Shown here piece after piece: positions 50,033 to 60,642 of a stretch of DNA of 64,000 nt. The stretch covers positions 98,471-162,470 of the forward strand of contig NZ_JADKZI010000007.1 in NCBI RefSeq assembly GCF_017811815.1, read 5' to 3'. Within the stretch, counting starts at the first letter, position 1; each line of letters begins with the position of its first letter. Origin of the DNA: Flavonifractor sp. AGMB03687. Its GTDB lineage: Bacteria; Bacillota; Clostridia; Oscillospirales; Oscillospiraceae. The notes under the pieces were generated by a model. It saw nothing but the letters and a program-made list of their open reading frames with translations, was not told where the DNA came from and ran no database searches. The translations under genes were made by a program, and so were the position numbers.

Positions 50033-51817
50033 ATGACCGCAAATGAACAGTTGGCCTCTGTGGGCCGGAATATCCAGGAGAAGGCCACTCTCATTTGGAA
50101 TGTGGCAAACACCCTCTTTGGTGCATTCAAACCCCATGAGTACGGCTTGGTGATCCTGCCCATGGTGGTGGTCAAGCGGTTCCACGACTGCCTGCTGCCA
50201 ACCCATCAAGCGGTACTGGATACCTGTAAGAAGGTAGAGCACCTTGCAGTCAAAGAGGGCTTCCTGCGGACCGCTGCTGGATACCAGTTTTACAATACCA
50301 GCCCGTTCACCTTCGAGACTCTGCGGGCAGACCCAGAGAACATCAACGATAACTTCCGCGCTTATCTCAATGGCTTCTCCGACAATGTGCAGGACATCCT
50401 CGCACGCATGAACTTCAACGCCCAGATCGACCGCATGGAGGAGGCCGGACTGCTCTATCAGGTTATCGTGGACTTCTGCTCTGACAAGGCGGATATGAAG
50501 CCGGAAAAGATCAGTGCCGTTGATATGGGCTATATTTTTGAGAACCTGGTTCAGCGGTTTTCCGAGTCCTACAACGAGGAGGCCGGAGCACACTTCACCA
50601 GCCGGGATATCATCTACCTGATGTGCGACCTGCTGGTGACGGGAGATCAGAACACCTTCCACGGGGAGAGCATTACAAAGACGGTCTACGACATGACCAT
50701 GGGCACCAGCCAGATGCTCACCTGCATGGAAGAGCGGCTGAAGCAACTGGATGCCGATGCAGATGTCACCTGTTTTGGCCAGGAGTTGAACCCCTTCACC
50801 TTTGGAATCGCCAAGGCTGACATGCTGATCCGTGGGGGCGACCCGGACAATATGCAGTTCGGTGACACCCTGGACGATGATAAGTTCGACGGCTATCAGT
50901 TCGATTACTGTATTTCCAACCCTCCCTTCGGAATTGACTGGAAGCGGGAGGCCACGGCGGTGGAGGCAGAACATAAGAAGGGTTCCGCTGGTCGCTTCGG
51001 TCCCGGCCTCCCCAGCAAAAGCGACGGGCAGATGCTGTTCCTGCTCAACGGTCTGTCCAAACTGAAGCCGGAGGGCCGCATGGCCATCATCCAGAACGGC
51101 TCCTCTCTGTTCACCGGGGATGCCAGTTCCGGCCAGTCGGAGATCCGCCGGTATCTGATCGAAAACGACTGGCTGGACGCCATCGTGCAACTCCCCAACG
51201 ACAGCTTCTACAACACCGGCATCGCCACCTACATCTGGATCATCACCAAGGACAAGCCTTCGGAGCATATCGGGAGGGTCCAGCTCATTGATGCCAGCAA
51301 GTGCTATGAGTCTCGCCGGAAGCCCATCGGCAACAAGCGAGTGGACATCACCGAGGCCTGCCGGGAGTTGATTGTCAGGGCCTACGGGGAGTACCGGGAC
51401 CAGACATGTGAGCGGGAGCTGGAGTCCGGGGCAAAACTCGTCTGCAAGAGCCGGGTGCTGGACAGTGTAGCCCTGGGCTATAACAAGATCACCGTGGAAA
51501 GCCCCCTGCTGGATGAGGACGGGAAGAAGGTCCTGAAAAAGGGCAAGCCTGTGGCCGACCCCAAAAAGCGGGACACGGAGAATGTGCCGCTGGACGAGGA
51601 CATCGATGCATACTTTGCACATGAAGTCCTGCCCTATAACCCGGATGCCTGGATCGACAAGAGCAAGACTAAGGTTGGCTATGAGATTCCTTTCACCCGC
51701 ACTTTCTACGAGTACAAAGAGATTGAGCCCGCCGACCAGATTGCCAAGCGTATCGAGGAGCATGAGCGTGCCCTGATGCAGAAGCTCCACGACTTGTTTG
51801 GGAAGGAAGGTGAGTGA
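50033..51817 (+). CDS. hsdM: Type I restriction-modification N6-adenine methylase subunit
   Basis: A 594-residue HsdM, starting at ATG 50033 behind AAAGGG. Helical N-terminal HsdM_N domain (about 1-140), then the methylase core with the AdoMet-binding region about 165-230 and the catalytic NPPF motif (SNPPFGID, about 295-302). With HsdS it methylates adenines in both half-sites; with HsdR it forms the nuclease. Reads straight into hsdS. Complete. Confidence 0.95.
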   Translation: MTANEQLASVGRNIQEKATLIWNVANTLFGAFKPHEYGLVILPMVVVKRFHDCLLPTHQAVLDTCKKVEHLAVKEGFLRTAAGYQFYNTSPFTFETLRADPENINDNFRAYLNGFSDNVQDILARMNFNAQIDRMEEAGLLYQVIVDFCSDKADMKPEKISAVDMGYIFENLVQRFSESYNEEAGAHFTSRDIIYLMCDLLVTGDQNTFHGESITKTVYDMTMGTSQMLTCMEERLKQLDADADVTCFGQELNPFTFGIAKADMLIRGGDPDNMQFGDTLDDDKFDGYQFDYCISNPPFGIDWKREATAVEAEHKKGSAGRFGPGLPSKSDGQMLFLLNGLSKLKPEGRMAIIQNGSSLFTGDASSGQSEIRRYLIENDWLDAIVQLPNDSFYNTGIATYIWIITKDKPSEHIGRVQLIDASKCYESRRKPIGNKRVDITEACRELIVRAYGEYRDQTCERELESGAKLVCKSRVLDSVALGYNKITVESPLLDEDGKKVLKKGKPVADPKKRDTENVPLDEDIDAYFAHEVLPYNPDAWIDKSKTKVGYEIPFTRTFYEYKEIEPADQIAKRIEEHERALMQKLHDLFGKEGE

Positions 51818-51818
51818 G

Positions 51819-53735
51819 ATGACCCCGGCAAAGGGCTATACGGAGATGAAAGAAAGCGGGATTGAATGGCTGGGAAAAATTCCAAACAATTGGTGTACCA
51901 TTCGGGTAAAGTATGCATTTAGGATTAAAAAAGTGATTGCAGGTGAACTCGGACATACAGTGTTGTCTGTTACACAAAGAGGGATCAAGCCCAAAGACAT
52001 GAGCGAAAAAGGACAATTTTCACTGGATTATTCTAAGTATCAACTTGTTGATTCAGGTGACTTTATAATGAATCACATGGATTTACTCACCGGATGGGTT
52101 GATATTTCTTGTATGAATGGTGTAACCAGTCCTGACTACCGTGTATTTCAATCGTCTAATCCCGAAAAATATTATCCGGGTTTTTACCGATATGTATTTC
52201 AAACTTGCTATCAACAAAGAATCTTCTACGGCTTAGGGCAAGGGGTTTCAGGCTTTGGGAGATGGCGACTCCCAGCAGAAATATTCTTAAATTTCTATGT
52301 CCCAGTACCTCCATACGAAATCCAATCCGCCATCGCCTCCTACCTGGACGCCCAATGCGCCAAGATCGACGAGATCATCACCCAAGCCAAGGCCAGCATT
52401 GAGGACTATAGGCAGTGGAAGGCATCCATTATCTACGGGGCTGTCACCAAGGGCCTGGACCCGAATGTGGAGATGAAGGACAGCGGCGTAGAATTTATCG
52501 GTTCTATTCCTGCACATTGGAGAATCACCTCTCTAAAGCGTATCTGCCAGAGGATTAAAGATGGTAGCCACTTTTCGCCGGAAACAACAGTGGATGGATT
52601 TCCTTATGTGACAGCCCGAGATGTCCATGGAAAAGGAATTGATTATTCTCAATGTCGCACTGTTTCAGAAGAAAATTTTCAAAACTTGGTTAAGACAGGG
52701 TGTCAGCCTCAATCTGGGGATGTATTACTGGTTAAAGACGGAGCAACAACAGGCCGTGTGGGAATGATGACTGATGATATGCCATGTGTTCTTTTGTCTT
52801 CTGTTGCGATGCTTACCCCGAAAGACAATGTTTTAAGCGAATATTTAATGTGGTTAATTGAATCTGAGGTTCTTCAATTCCAAATCAGAAAATCCATGGC
52901 TGGTTCAGCAATGCCAAGAACAACTTTAACAAAACTAATGGCATATTATGCAATCGAGTGCCCATACCAAGAGCAATGCATGATTGCAGAATATCTCGAT
53001 AAAGAGTGTTTGCATATTGATGAACTAATCGCAAAAAAAGAATCTCTTATTGCTGACTTGGAAATCTACAAAAAGTCCCTCATTTATGAGGTTGTGACTG
53101 GAAAAAGGAGAGTAGAAGATACCAATCAAATGACGATTGCTATTCTTTCCCCTGAGATAATGCGGTACAGAAAGGCTCTGCTTATGCTCAGGGTGTTGGA
53201 CTTGCTTGGTACTGGTGTCCGGGGACGAATTCAGTTGCAGAAATGTATGTTTGCCGCAGAGTGTTTGCTAAATATGCCATTTCACACTCAATTCATTCGA
53301 TACGAACATGGCCCATACGATCCAGATCTCCCAAACATAGAAGAAATCATTAACGCAAAAGGCTGGTACACGGTTCTGAAAGGATCGCCTGTCTCCTACC
53401 AAAAGGGAAAACAATTCGAAGAGGGCTTGCGGGAGTATATGGATACTTTTTCTGAAATTGATCTGAAACTCGAAAAAATAGTGGATTTTTTGAGGCCAAT
53501 GAAAACCTCTCAGGCTGAACGTGTAGCGACCTTGCTCGCTGCATGGAATGACTTTATTATTGATGGGGTATCCCATCCTACTGACAAAGAGATAATTGGC
53601 GAGGTCGTTACGAATTGGACTCCTAATAAGGCAAATCCTCAGTATTCTACTTGGCAGGACACTCTATTCAAAATGAGAGAACATCGGTTTGTGCCCAAAG
53701 GTTCTGGAGTTCACACATTGCAGAAAGAAGCGTAA
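51819..53735 (+). CDS. hsdS: Type I specificity subunit with an extra C-terminal domain
   Basis: A 638-residue HsdS, about 200 residues longer than usual. Two target-recognition domains (about 10-170 and 225-390) are followed by conserved coiled-coil spacers (about 180-205 and 405-435). Both recognition domains are visibly AT-richer than the spacers, as expected of swapped modules. From about 445 to the end a separate domain begins (RGRIQLQKCMFAAECLLNMP, then QFIRYEHGPYDPDLP). It resembles SocA/Panacea-like (DUF4065-type) domains known from toxin-antitoxin proteins and some restriction genes; this match is tentative. Confidence 0.88.
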   Translation: MTPAKGYTEMKESGIEWLGKIPNNWCTIRVKYAFRIKKVIAGELGHTVLSVTQRGIKPKDMSEKGQFSLDYSKYQLVDSGDFIMNHMDLLTGWVDISCMNGVTSPDYRVFQSSNPEKYYPGFYRYVFQTCYQQRIFYGLGQGVSGFGRWRLPAEIFLNFYVPVPPYEIQSAIASYLDAQCAKIDEIITQAKASIEDYRQWKASIIYGAVTKGLDPNVEMKDSGVEFIGSIPAHWRITSLKRICQRIKDGSHFSPETTVDGFPYVTARDVHGKGIDYSQCRTVSEENFQNLVKTGCQPQSGDVLLVKDGATTGRVGMMTDDMPCVLLSSVAMLTPKDNVLSEYLMWLIESEVLQFQIRKSMAGSAMPRTTLTKLMAYYAIECPYQEQCMIAEYLDKECLHIDELIAKKESLIADLEIYKKSLIYEVVTGKRRVEDTNQMTIAILSPEIMRYRKALLMLRVLDLLGTGVRGRIQLQKCMFAAECLLNMPFHTQFIRYEHGPYDPDLPNIEEIINAKGWYTVLKGSPVSYQKGKQFEEGLREYMDTFSEIDLKLEKIVDFLRPMKTSQAERVATLLAAWNDFIIDGVSHPTDKEIIGEVVTNWTPNKANPQYSTWQDTLFKMREHRFVPKGSGVHTLQKEA

Positions 53736-53747
53736 GGAGGATACGAC

Positions 53748-56700
53748 ATGCCCGATAACGAAAGACAGTTTGAACAAGATATCGAGTCCTTCCTGATCTC
53801 TCCTGTCGGTGGTTGGCAGAAGGCGTCAGACGCGGGCTATCGGGCTTCCATGGACTCCGGTATGGCCCTGGACTTAGCTACCCTGGTGGGCTTTGTCCAG
53901 GCCACACAGCCCATCCAGTGGCAACGTTTCGAGAAACAGTGCAATTCCGATCCGGAGAAGAAGTTCTACAAGGCTTTTGAGAACGCCGTGGAGAACGATG
54001 GACTGATAAGTGTCCTGCGCCACGGGTTCAAGCACCGGGGGATTGAGTTCCGGGTGTGCTACTTTAAGCCGGAGTCCACTCTCAACGATGTGGCTGTCAA
54101 ACACTACGGTCAAAACATCTGCCAGTGTATCCGCCAGTGGCACTACTCCGGGCAGAACAACAACAGCGTAGATATGATGTTGGCAGTCAACGGTATCCCG
54201 GTCGTAGCCATCGAGCTTAAGAACCAGCTCACCGGCCAAAGCGTGGACAATGCCAAGCGGCAGTGGATGTTTGACCGGGACCCCAAGGAACCAGCGTTCC
54301 GGCTGAACCACCGCGTCCTGGTGTTCTTCGCCGTGGATCTCTATGAGGCGGTGATGACCACCAAGCTGGATGGGGCCAAGACCTACTTCCTCCCCTTTAA
54401 CCAGGGCAGTAACGGCCCCGGCAGGGACGGCGGAGCCGGGAATCCGCCTTCACCGGATGGAGACTACGTGACCTCCTACCTCTGGAAGGACGTATTGCGA
54501 AAAGACAACTTTTTGGACATCATCCAAAAGTTCGTCAACCTCCAAGTGAAGAAAGAGAAGGCACCTCAGAAAGATGGCGCACAAAGGGAAATCACTAAAA
54601 AGTCAGTCATCTTCCCCCGGTATCACCAGATGGATGTGGTGCGTCGGCTGATCCAGGATGTCAGAACCAACGGCCCCGGCAAAAACTATCTGGTGCAGCA
54701 CAGCGCCGGTTCCGGGAAGTCCAACTCTATCGCCTGGACCGCCTACCGTCTGGCCAGCCTCCATGACGATGACAACAAGCCCATCTTCAACTCCGTGGTC
54801 ATCGTCACAGACCGCACGGTGCTGGACGCCCAGCTCCAAGAGACTATCTCTGGCTTCGACCACACCCTGGGTTCTGTAGTGACCATCGACAAGAAGAAGT
54901 CCGCCAAAGATCTGCGGGACGCTTTGAACGACGGCAAGCGGATCATCGTCACCACTCTGCAGAAGTTCCCCGTGATCTATGAACAGATAGACGACACATC
55001 CGGCAAGGCTTTTGCCGTCATCGTGGACGAGGCCCACAGCAGCCAGACTGGCCAGAGCGCCATGAAGTTGAAAATTGCCCTGGCGGATACCCATGATGCA
55101 CTCAAAGAATATGCGGAGCTGGAGGGTAAGGCCGAGGACGAACTGGAGGATGCGGAGGACAAGCTGGTGCGAGAGATGGTCTCCCACGGCAAGCACAAGA
55201 ACCTGAGTTTTTTTGCCTTTACTGCCACGCCAAAGAACAAGACCCTGGAGATGTTCGGGGATGAGTATGCGGATGGCTCTTTCCACCCCTTTCATATCTA
55301 CTCCATGCGACAGGCCATTGAGGAGCACTTCATTTTGGATGTGCTGGAGAACTATACCACCTATAAGACCTGCTTTCAAATCGCCAAGAACACCCCGGAC
55401 AATCCGGAGGTCCCCACTATCAAGGCCATCAAGACTATCCGGCGTTTTGAGGAGCTTCACCCCCACAACCTGCAGCAGAAGGCCGCCATCATTGTGGAGA
55501 CTTTCCGGGACATTACCAAGCACAAAATCGGCGGAAAGGGTAAAATGATGGTGGTTACGGCCTCACGTCTGGCGGCGGTGCGCTACTACCACGAGATCAA
55601 GGCATATCTGGAGGCAAATCACTACGACGATGTAGAGATCCTGATTGCCTTCTCTGGAGGTATCAGGGACCCAGACGAGGAGAACGGCACAGAGTACACT
55701 GAAAGCGGCATGAACCGAGACCGGGAGGGAAACCGCGTCAGCGAGGCCCAGACCAAGCAGGTCTTCCACGACGAGGGCGATGTGCTGATCGTGGCGGAGA
55801 AGTACCAGACTGGCTTTGATGAGCCGTTGCTCCACACCATGATTGTGGACAAGAAGTTACGAGATGTGAAGGCAGTCCAGACTTTGAGCCGTCTGAACCG
55901 TACTTATCCTGGAAAAGAAGATACCTACATTCTGGACTTTGTGAATACCAAGGAAGAAATTCTGGAGGCCTTCCAGCCATACTACCAGGAGACTAGCCTC
56001 ACCGAGGAAATCAATGTTGACCTGATTTACAAGACTCAGAAGCAGCTCCGGGAATTCAAACTGTATAACGAAAGTGATATTGAGGTGGTCAGCAAAATCT
56101 ACTTCGCTCCAGATGCGAAAAAGGCCACCTCCGTCCAGGCGAAGATCTCCAACGCTCTGCTCCCGGTGGCCAAGGCTTACAATCAACTGAGCAAGGAGGA
56201 CCGCTACCAGTTCCGCCGCCTAATCCGAGCGTTTGTGAAGTGGTATAACTACATCTCTCAGATCGTGCGGATGTTCGATAAGGACCTTCATAAGGAGTTT
56301 CTCTTCTGTTCCTATCTCTCCAAACTGATCCCTGCAGAGCCTTCCACCCCCTGGGACCTGGAGAACCGGGTGAAGTTGGAGTACTACCGTCTGGAAAAAA
56401 CCTTTGAGGGAGCAATCACACTGGAAGATAAGGCAACGGCCCTGGAGCCCGCGAAGACGAAGAAGGCGGTCAACATGAACGCCAAGAAAGACCCGCTGGA
56501 CGAGGTCATTGATCGAATCAATGAGACCTATAAAGGCGATTTTACTGAAGCAGACAGAGTCTTGATTGGGACTTTGCGTGAGAAACTACTGGCGGATAAA
56601 AAGCTTCGCAAAGCAGCTAAAGTGGATGGACAGCAGATCTTCGAAAAAAATGTGTTCCCCAAGATTTTCGACCAGACTGCCCAGGCCTCCTATATCGAGA

Positions 56701-56801
56701 GCACGGAAACCTATACGAAGCTATTTGAGGATACCGCCAAGTATAAAGCCATCATGGTCGCCTTGGCAAAGGAACTGTATCGGGAACTTCGGAATGGATA
56801 A
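53748..56801 (+). CDS. hsdR: Type I restriction endonuclease motor/nuclease subunit
   Basis: A 1017-residue HsdR. N-terminal nuclease core with the Asp-x-Glu-x-Lys pattern in [20 protein letters not shown] (about 141-160), helicase Walker A SAGSGKS (about 319-325), DEAH box VDEAHSS (about 425-431), FFAFTATP, and later helicase motifs including [10 protein letters not shown]. The C-terminal coiled part contacts HsdM. It translocates DNA and cuts unmodified molecules far from the site. AAGGAGG precedes ATG. Complete. Confidence 0.95.
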   Translation: MPDNERQFEQDIESFLISPVGGWQKASDAGYRASMDSGMALDLATLVGFVQATQPIQWQRFEKQCNSDPEKKFYKAFENAVENDGLISVLRHGFKHRGIEFRVCYFKPESTLNDVAVKHYGQNICQCIRQWHYSGQNNNSVDMMLAVNGIPVVAIELKNQLTGQSVDNAKRQWMFDRDPKEPAFRLNHRVLVFFAVDLYEAVMTTKLDGAKTYFLPFNQGSNGPGRDGGAGNPPSPDGDYVTSYLWKDVLRKDNFLDIIQKFVNLQVKKEKAPQKDGAQREITKKSVIFPRYHQMDVVRRLIQDVRTNGPGKNYLVQHSAGSGKSNSIAWTAYRLASLHDDDNKPIFNSVVIVTDRTVLDAQLQETISGFDHTLGSVVTIDKKKSAKDLRDALNDGKRIIVTTLQKFPVIYEQIDDTSGKAFAVIVDEAHSSQTGQSAMKLKIALADTHDALKEYAELEGKAEDELEDAEDKLVREMVSHGKHKNLSFFAFTATPKNKTLEMFGDEYADGSFHPFHIYSMRQAIEEHFILDVLENYTTYKTCFQIAKNTPDNPEVPTIKAIKTIRRFEELHPHNLQQKAAIIVETFRDITKHKIGGKGKMMVVTASRLAAVRYYHEIKAYLEANHYDDVEILIAFSGGIRDPDEENGTEYTESGMNRDREGNRVSEAQTKQVFHDEGDVLIVAEKYQTGFDEPLLHTMIVDKKLRDVKAVQTLSRLNRTYPGKEDTYILDFVNTKEEILEAFQPYYQETSLTEEINVDLIYKTQKQLREFKLYNESDIEVVSKIYFAPDAKKATSVQAKISNALLPVAKAYNQLSKEDRYQFRRLIRAFVKWYNYISQIVRMFDKDLHKEFLFCSYLSKLIPAEPSTPWDLENRVKLEYYRLEKTFEGAITLEDKATALEPAKTKKAVNMNAKKDPLDEVIDRINETYKGDFTEADRVLIGTLREKLLADKKLRKAAKVDGQQIFEKNVFPKIFDQTAQASYIESTETYTKLFEDTAKYKAIMVALAKELYRELRNG

Positions 56802-56879
56802 TATGGGTATAAGACGTACTGATCCATGGCAATGCACAACTTGAAATGGGTTTAGAGAGAAAAATTTGGAGGAGTCAGC

Positions 56880-59423
56880 GTGAATGGTCAAGGAAAGCTA
56901 CTGACACATTTTCTGAAGAATGCGGACAAGCTCGTAATACCTGTCTATCAGAGAAATTACGACTGGAAGGAAGAACATTGCAAGAAACTCTACTCCGACC
57001 TTGTAAAGACGATCCGAGATAACAAACGGTGGCATTTCTTCGGTGGTATAGTCTCCGTCAGTGATCCTATGGGCAGCAGTTCAGACTATCTGGTTATCGA
57101 TGGCCAGCAGCGGATTACCACAGTTTCGCTTCTCCTCTTGGCGATTGCTAATCTGATCAAGGATGGACTCGTTACCCCTAATGATCCAAACCTGTATGAC
57201 GTCATCACGAAGAAATATCTCGTTGATGAAATCAATCCTAAGCAGAGGAAGATGAAGCTAAAGCCCATCAAAGGAGATCAGGACGCTTATGACAGGCTCT
57301 GGGGCGATCCGTCTGAGTACAATTTCAGCTCCCGTATCACACAGAATTACCTATTCTTCTATAATCAGATCCAGCGTGAGGACATCAGCGTAGACCAATT
57401 GTTTACGGCGGTAGAGAAGCTCCAGATCATCGACATCACGCTAACACCACCCGACGACGATCCACAACTAGTGTTTGAGAGCCTCAATTCGACCGGCCTT
57501 GATCTGAATGAGGGCGACAAAATCCGGAACTTTGTTCTTATGCGACGATCTATGGAGGAGCAGGAGCAGTTCTATGATGACTACTGGTGCCCCATTGAAA
57601 AAAACGCTGGCTACGACAAACAGACGAACTCTTACGACGTGAGTCCGTTCATCCGTGACTATCTGGGGATTAAGGAGCGACGTCTGACCGCAATGAAGGA
57701 GATCTACCAGGAGTTCAAGGATTATGTTGAAAAGCGCGGCCAGATAGAGGATGTTCTTAAAGAACTCCGGGACTATGCGAAGAGGTATAACAAGATCCGG
57801 GTTGGGAATCCGAACTTTCCAATTAAACTCCGGGCTTCGCTATATCGGCTGAACCGTTTCGAAAGCAGTGTTTGCAGGCCGTTTCTAATGGAAGTCTTCC
57901 GACTACAGGAGGAGGATGTGCTTACCTTAGAGGATGTGGGTGAGGTCTGCCGCATTGTGGAGTCCTATCTACTTCGCCGCCTCATCTGCGATTTGCCATC
58001 CAACACCCAGAGCAAAGTATTCCTTACGCTCTGCAATGACATCAAGCGTCTCGATGGTACCTATGATGATTTCATTGAGAAACTGCGGTATGTTTTTGGA
58101 AACAAGAAGGAGAAGGCAGCCTTCCCAACAGACGAAGATTTTGCTGAAGGTCTCAAAAACAAGAATATCTACACAATGCCGGCCAGATATAAGGCGTACA
58201 TCTTCGAGCGCATAGAGAATGGAGATAGCTCGGAGTACAAAGAGATCTATAATCGTCTGGACAGTGGTGAGTACACCATTGAGCACATCATGCCCCAGCA
58301 TCTAACTCCTGCTTGGGCCAGCGAGCTCGGTGACGATGCTGAAAATATCCACGGCCAATGGCTCCACCGGCTCGCAAACCTGACCCTGGCAGCCTCCTCT
58401 TACAATATCAGGTACAGCAATGCCTCCTTCCAAGATAAGAAAACAATGAAAGACGGCTATCTGCAGAGCGGACTGAAAATGACCCAACAAATCGCCAAAG
58501 CCGATCATTGGGGCCTTCCAGAACTGGAGCAGCGGAGCAGTATGCTGGTAAATCAGTGCATTGCCCTTTGGCCAAATAAGGATACTACTTATGTTCCACC
58601 GCAGAAGCAGTATGACGAAATTGCGCTAGATGATGATGCCTCCTTGACTGGGCGTCAACTGATGAAGTATCGTTTTCGTGGAATTGAACATGAAGCCACA
58701 ACTTGGGTTGATATGTATGTCCAGATGCTGAAGGAACTCCACAATATCGATACGGCGTATCTGAATTATCTTGCCGGCGCCGATGATAGCGTCGATCTGG
58801 CCAGCCAATTCTTTAGGACAGGAGATGGGTTTGAGGCATCTGCACTGGTCGTTGAAGGTATCTATGTTAATACCGGGACCTCCACGCAACACAAGCTGAA
58901 TATGCTGAGACGGCTGTTTGAGCATTACGATCAAGACCCATCTGACTTGGTGTTTTTCCTCAACGAAAAGAAATGCAACGATGAGGAATCTAGTCTGCGG
59001 CATAAGGTACGTAGAGAGTACTGGTCGCAGGTCCTTCCAGCAATTCGTACCGAGACAGGCACTTTCAATTATGTCTCCCCGACCAAAAACAATTATATGT
59101 CTGGCTCTACGAGTTGCCCTGGTGTCCAGCTATCTTGCGTGGCGAACTACGATCAAGCCCGTATAGAAATCTATATCGATACCGGGAATGCAGGAAGGAA
59201 CCAAATGATCTATGATTCGCTGAAAAGTCATCGCTCTCAAATTGAGGAGGATTACGGCCGACCACTGAAATGGTACAACCAAGAAGGCAATCGTTCTTGT
59301 AAATTATATGATGAACTTCTCGATGTCAGCGTGACGAACCATGATGACTGGCCTGCGATGATTAAATTTCACGTTGAGCGAGGGGCAAGACTCCTCAAGG
59401 CTGTGACACCATTTCTTCCATAG
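56880..59423 (+). CDS. DUF262/DUF1524 nuclease with a DUF4268 domain
   Basis: An 847-residue protein from GTG 56880 behind GGAGG. Residues 15-210 are a DUF262 (ParB/Srx-like) domain with IPVYQRNYDW and the nucleotide-binding IDGQQRITT. Residues about 370-560 hold a DUF1524 HNH-type nuclease (EHIMPQHL, then HRLANLTL). The last 140 residues match DUF4268 (REYWSQVLPAIR ... IEIYIDTGNAGRN). DUF262-DUF1524 enzymes include the GmrSD type IV systems that cut modified phage DNA. It follows hsdR by 78 bases, so the operon may defend against both unmodified and modified DNA. Confidence 0.85.
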   Translation: MNGQGKLLTHFLKNADKLVIPVYQRNYDWKEEHCKKLYSDLVKTIRDNKRWHFFGGIVSVSDPMGSSSDYLVIDGQQRITTVSLLLLAIANLIKDGLVTPNDPNLYDVITKKYLVDEINPKQRKMKLKPIKGDQDAYDRLWGDPSEYNFSSRITQNYLFFYNQIQREDISVDQLFTAVEKLQIIDITLTPPDDDPQLVFESLNSTGLDLNEGDKIRNFVLMRRSMEEQEQFYDDYWCPIEKNAGYDKQTNSYDVSPFIRDYLGIKERRLTAMKEIYQEFKDYVEKRGQIEDVLKELRDYAKRYNKIRVGNPNFPIKLRASLYRLNRFESSVCRPFLMEVFRLQEEDVLTLEDVGEVCRIVESYLLRRLICDLPSNTQSKVFLTLCNDIKRLDGTYDDFIEKLRYVFGNKKEKAAFPTDEDFAEGLKNKNIYTMPARYKAYIFERIENGDSSEYKEIYNRLDSGEYTIEHIMPQHLTPAWASELGDDAENIHGQWLHRLANLTLAASSYNIRYSNASFQDKKTMKDGYLQSGLKMTQQIAKADHWGLPELEQRSSMLVNQCIALWPNKDTTYVPPQKQYDEIALDDDASLTGRQLMKYRFRGIEHEATTWVDMYVQMLKELHNIDTAYLNYLAGADDSVDLASQFFRTGDGFEASALVVEGIYVNTGTSTQHKLNMLRRLFEHYDQDPSDLVFFLNEKKCNDEESSLRHKVRREYWSQVLPAIRTETGTFNYVSPTKNNYMSGSTSCPGVQLSCVANYDQARIEIYIDTGNAGRNQMIYDSLKSHRSQIEEDYGRPLKWYNQEGNRSCKLYDELLDVSVTNHDDWPAMIKFHVERGARLLKAVTPFLP

Positions 59424-59449
59424 GCCCGGCAACTTATGAGGTGAGCATT

Positions 59450-60037
59450 ATGAGAAGGCCCGCATATGATTCAAATGTTGCCTTCGAGGGTAAGATTAAA
59501 TCAATGCGTCTGATTTCAGAGATGATCGGTTTTGGACCGATGCCTGCTCCAGATCGTGAGGTCGAACAGCGGTTGACGCTCAATTCCAGAGGGAAGATCT
59601 GGTTCAGCAATTACTTATATGGGGATGGGGTAAAGCAGAAACTTCATCGAAAAGAATGTTCAACGATTTCACCCACAGATGCGGATTATATCCTTAAATT
59701 GATCGCGATGGTATTTACCTCCCCCCAATCATCTGCGCTTGTTACAGATGTAGGTATGTGGAGGCTGTGCCTACTCAGTGAAGCTGGGCAGAATTTCAAG
59801 TATGAAGGCTCCCTGACTAGTCAAAGTGAAAATGACCCTCTCGGTATTGCATCTGAAGAATTGAGGATAATCTTGTCTATGCCTGAATTGGCTGCCTTCG
59901 ACGGAAAGGTATCAGAAGGCCAACTGTCGGGGAAAGCCGATGGCCAGCGGCCTCCGAGCATGCAACGGTTTGTGAGGGAGTACAAAGCTTGTACGCACCA
60001 ACACGGTAATATCGCTGATGCAAAGTGGGGGGACTGA
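59450..60037 (+). CDS. Hypothetical partner of the DUF262 nuclease
   Basis: A 195-residue protein; ATG 59450 is favoured because GAGGTGAG lies upstream of it, though GTG 59441 is possible. Mixed alpha/beta with a helical C terminus. It starts 26 bases after the nuclease gene and before the operon terminator, so it is probably co-expressed. It could be an accessory or immunity factor. No family recognised. Confidence 0.55.
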   Translation: MRRPAYDSNVAFEGKIKSMRLISEMIGFGPMPAPDREVEQRLTLNSRGKIWFSNYLYGDGVKQKLHRKECSTISPTDADYILKLIAMVFTSPQSSALVTDVGMWRLCLLSEAGQNFKYEGSLTSQSENDPLGIASEELRIILSMPELAAFDGKVSEGQLSGKADGQRPPSMQRFVREYKACTHQHGNIADAKWGD

Positions 60038-60058
60038 ACGAACAATATGAAAGCAAGT

Positions 60059-60087
60059 GGGAGGGATCGGAAATTCCGATCCCTCCC
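60059..60087 (+). terminator. Terminator of the defence operon
   Basis: A near-perfect 14-bp inverted repeat (GGGAGGGATCGGAA with its complement) 20 bases after the stop, followed by ATCATCATTTTG. Confidence 0.85.
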
Positions 60088-60108
60088 ATCATCATTTTGT
60101 TTTGCTGA

Positions 60109-60250
60109 TCAAGTCCGTTCTCGATACAGGAAGGTCATAGCCTGTGCACGGGAAACCACCGCCTCGGGACTAAATGTAGTCGCACTGGTTCTCGCAGTGA
60201 TTTGGTTACTGGCGGCCCAAATGACTGCACTAGAGTAATATTGGCATCCA
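60109..60250 (-). pseudogene. Relic of an S-layer homology (SLH) domain protein
   Basis: On the minus strand the text YYSSAVIWAASNQITARTSA then FSPEAVVSRAQAMTFLYRE is the end of an SLH domain (usual pattern: AVxWA-x-x-x-GIT, then TFxPxxxVTRAQ-x-VTFL). It has no start, no upstream domains and a changed repeat core, so only a fragment remains. It marks insertion of the cargo into, or past, an old surface-protein gene. Confidence 0.65.
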
Positions 60251-60642
60251 TGGGGAGGATTAAGTTTTTTCTTTCCAGCAAAACGTGTTCGCACGCAGCA
60301 AGGTCTGCCGTTCCAATTCCTCTACAATGTGTTTCGCATCTTCCTCTCATCATACAATATATCGTTTACCATCAATCACAATGAAGAGAGAACGCTTCGT
60401 CTGCATAGAGGCATTGACATACTCAAGATAAGAGCGCTATGCTAATAACATCATCGGGCAGCACACTAACTGTCTCTCGAACACAATCAAGGCAAAAGCG
60501 ACCAACTTGTTACAGTTGATCGTCTTTGTCTTCATCGTTCATTTCGAATATGAAACTTAGTATCGTAAAGTCATATTTACCTTGAAAAGCCGGAAGTGCG
60601 AGCCCGCAGCTAGAAGCAGCTAAGCACAAAGATACAGTGTTT
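60251..60642. other. Non-coding region before the HEPN-like gene
   Basis: About 390 bases with no credible gene or RNA. Frames are short and lack ribosome sites. Probably decayed sequence. Confidence 0.4.

Noticed and set aside
49982..51790. 602-residue open frame antisense to hsdM
   Set aside because: Covers hsdM on the other strand; the sense product has all HsdM motifs and a good start.
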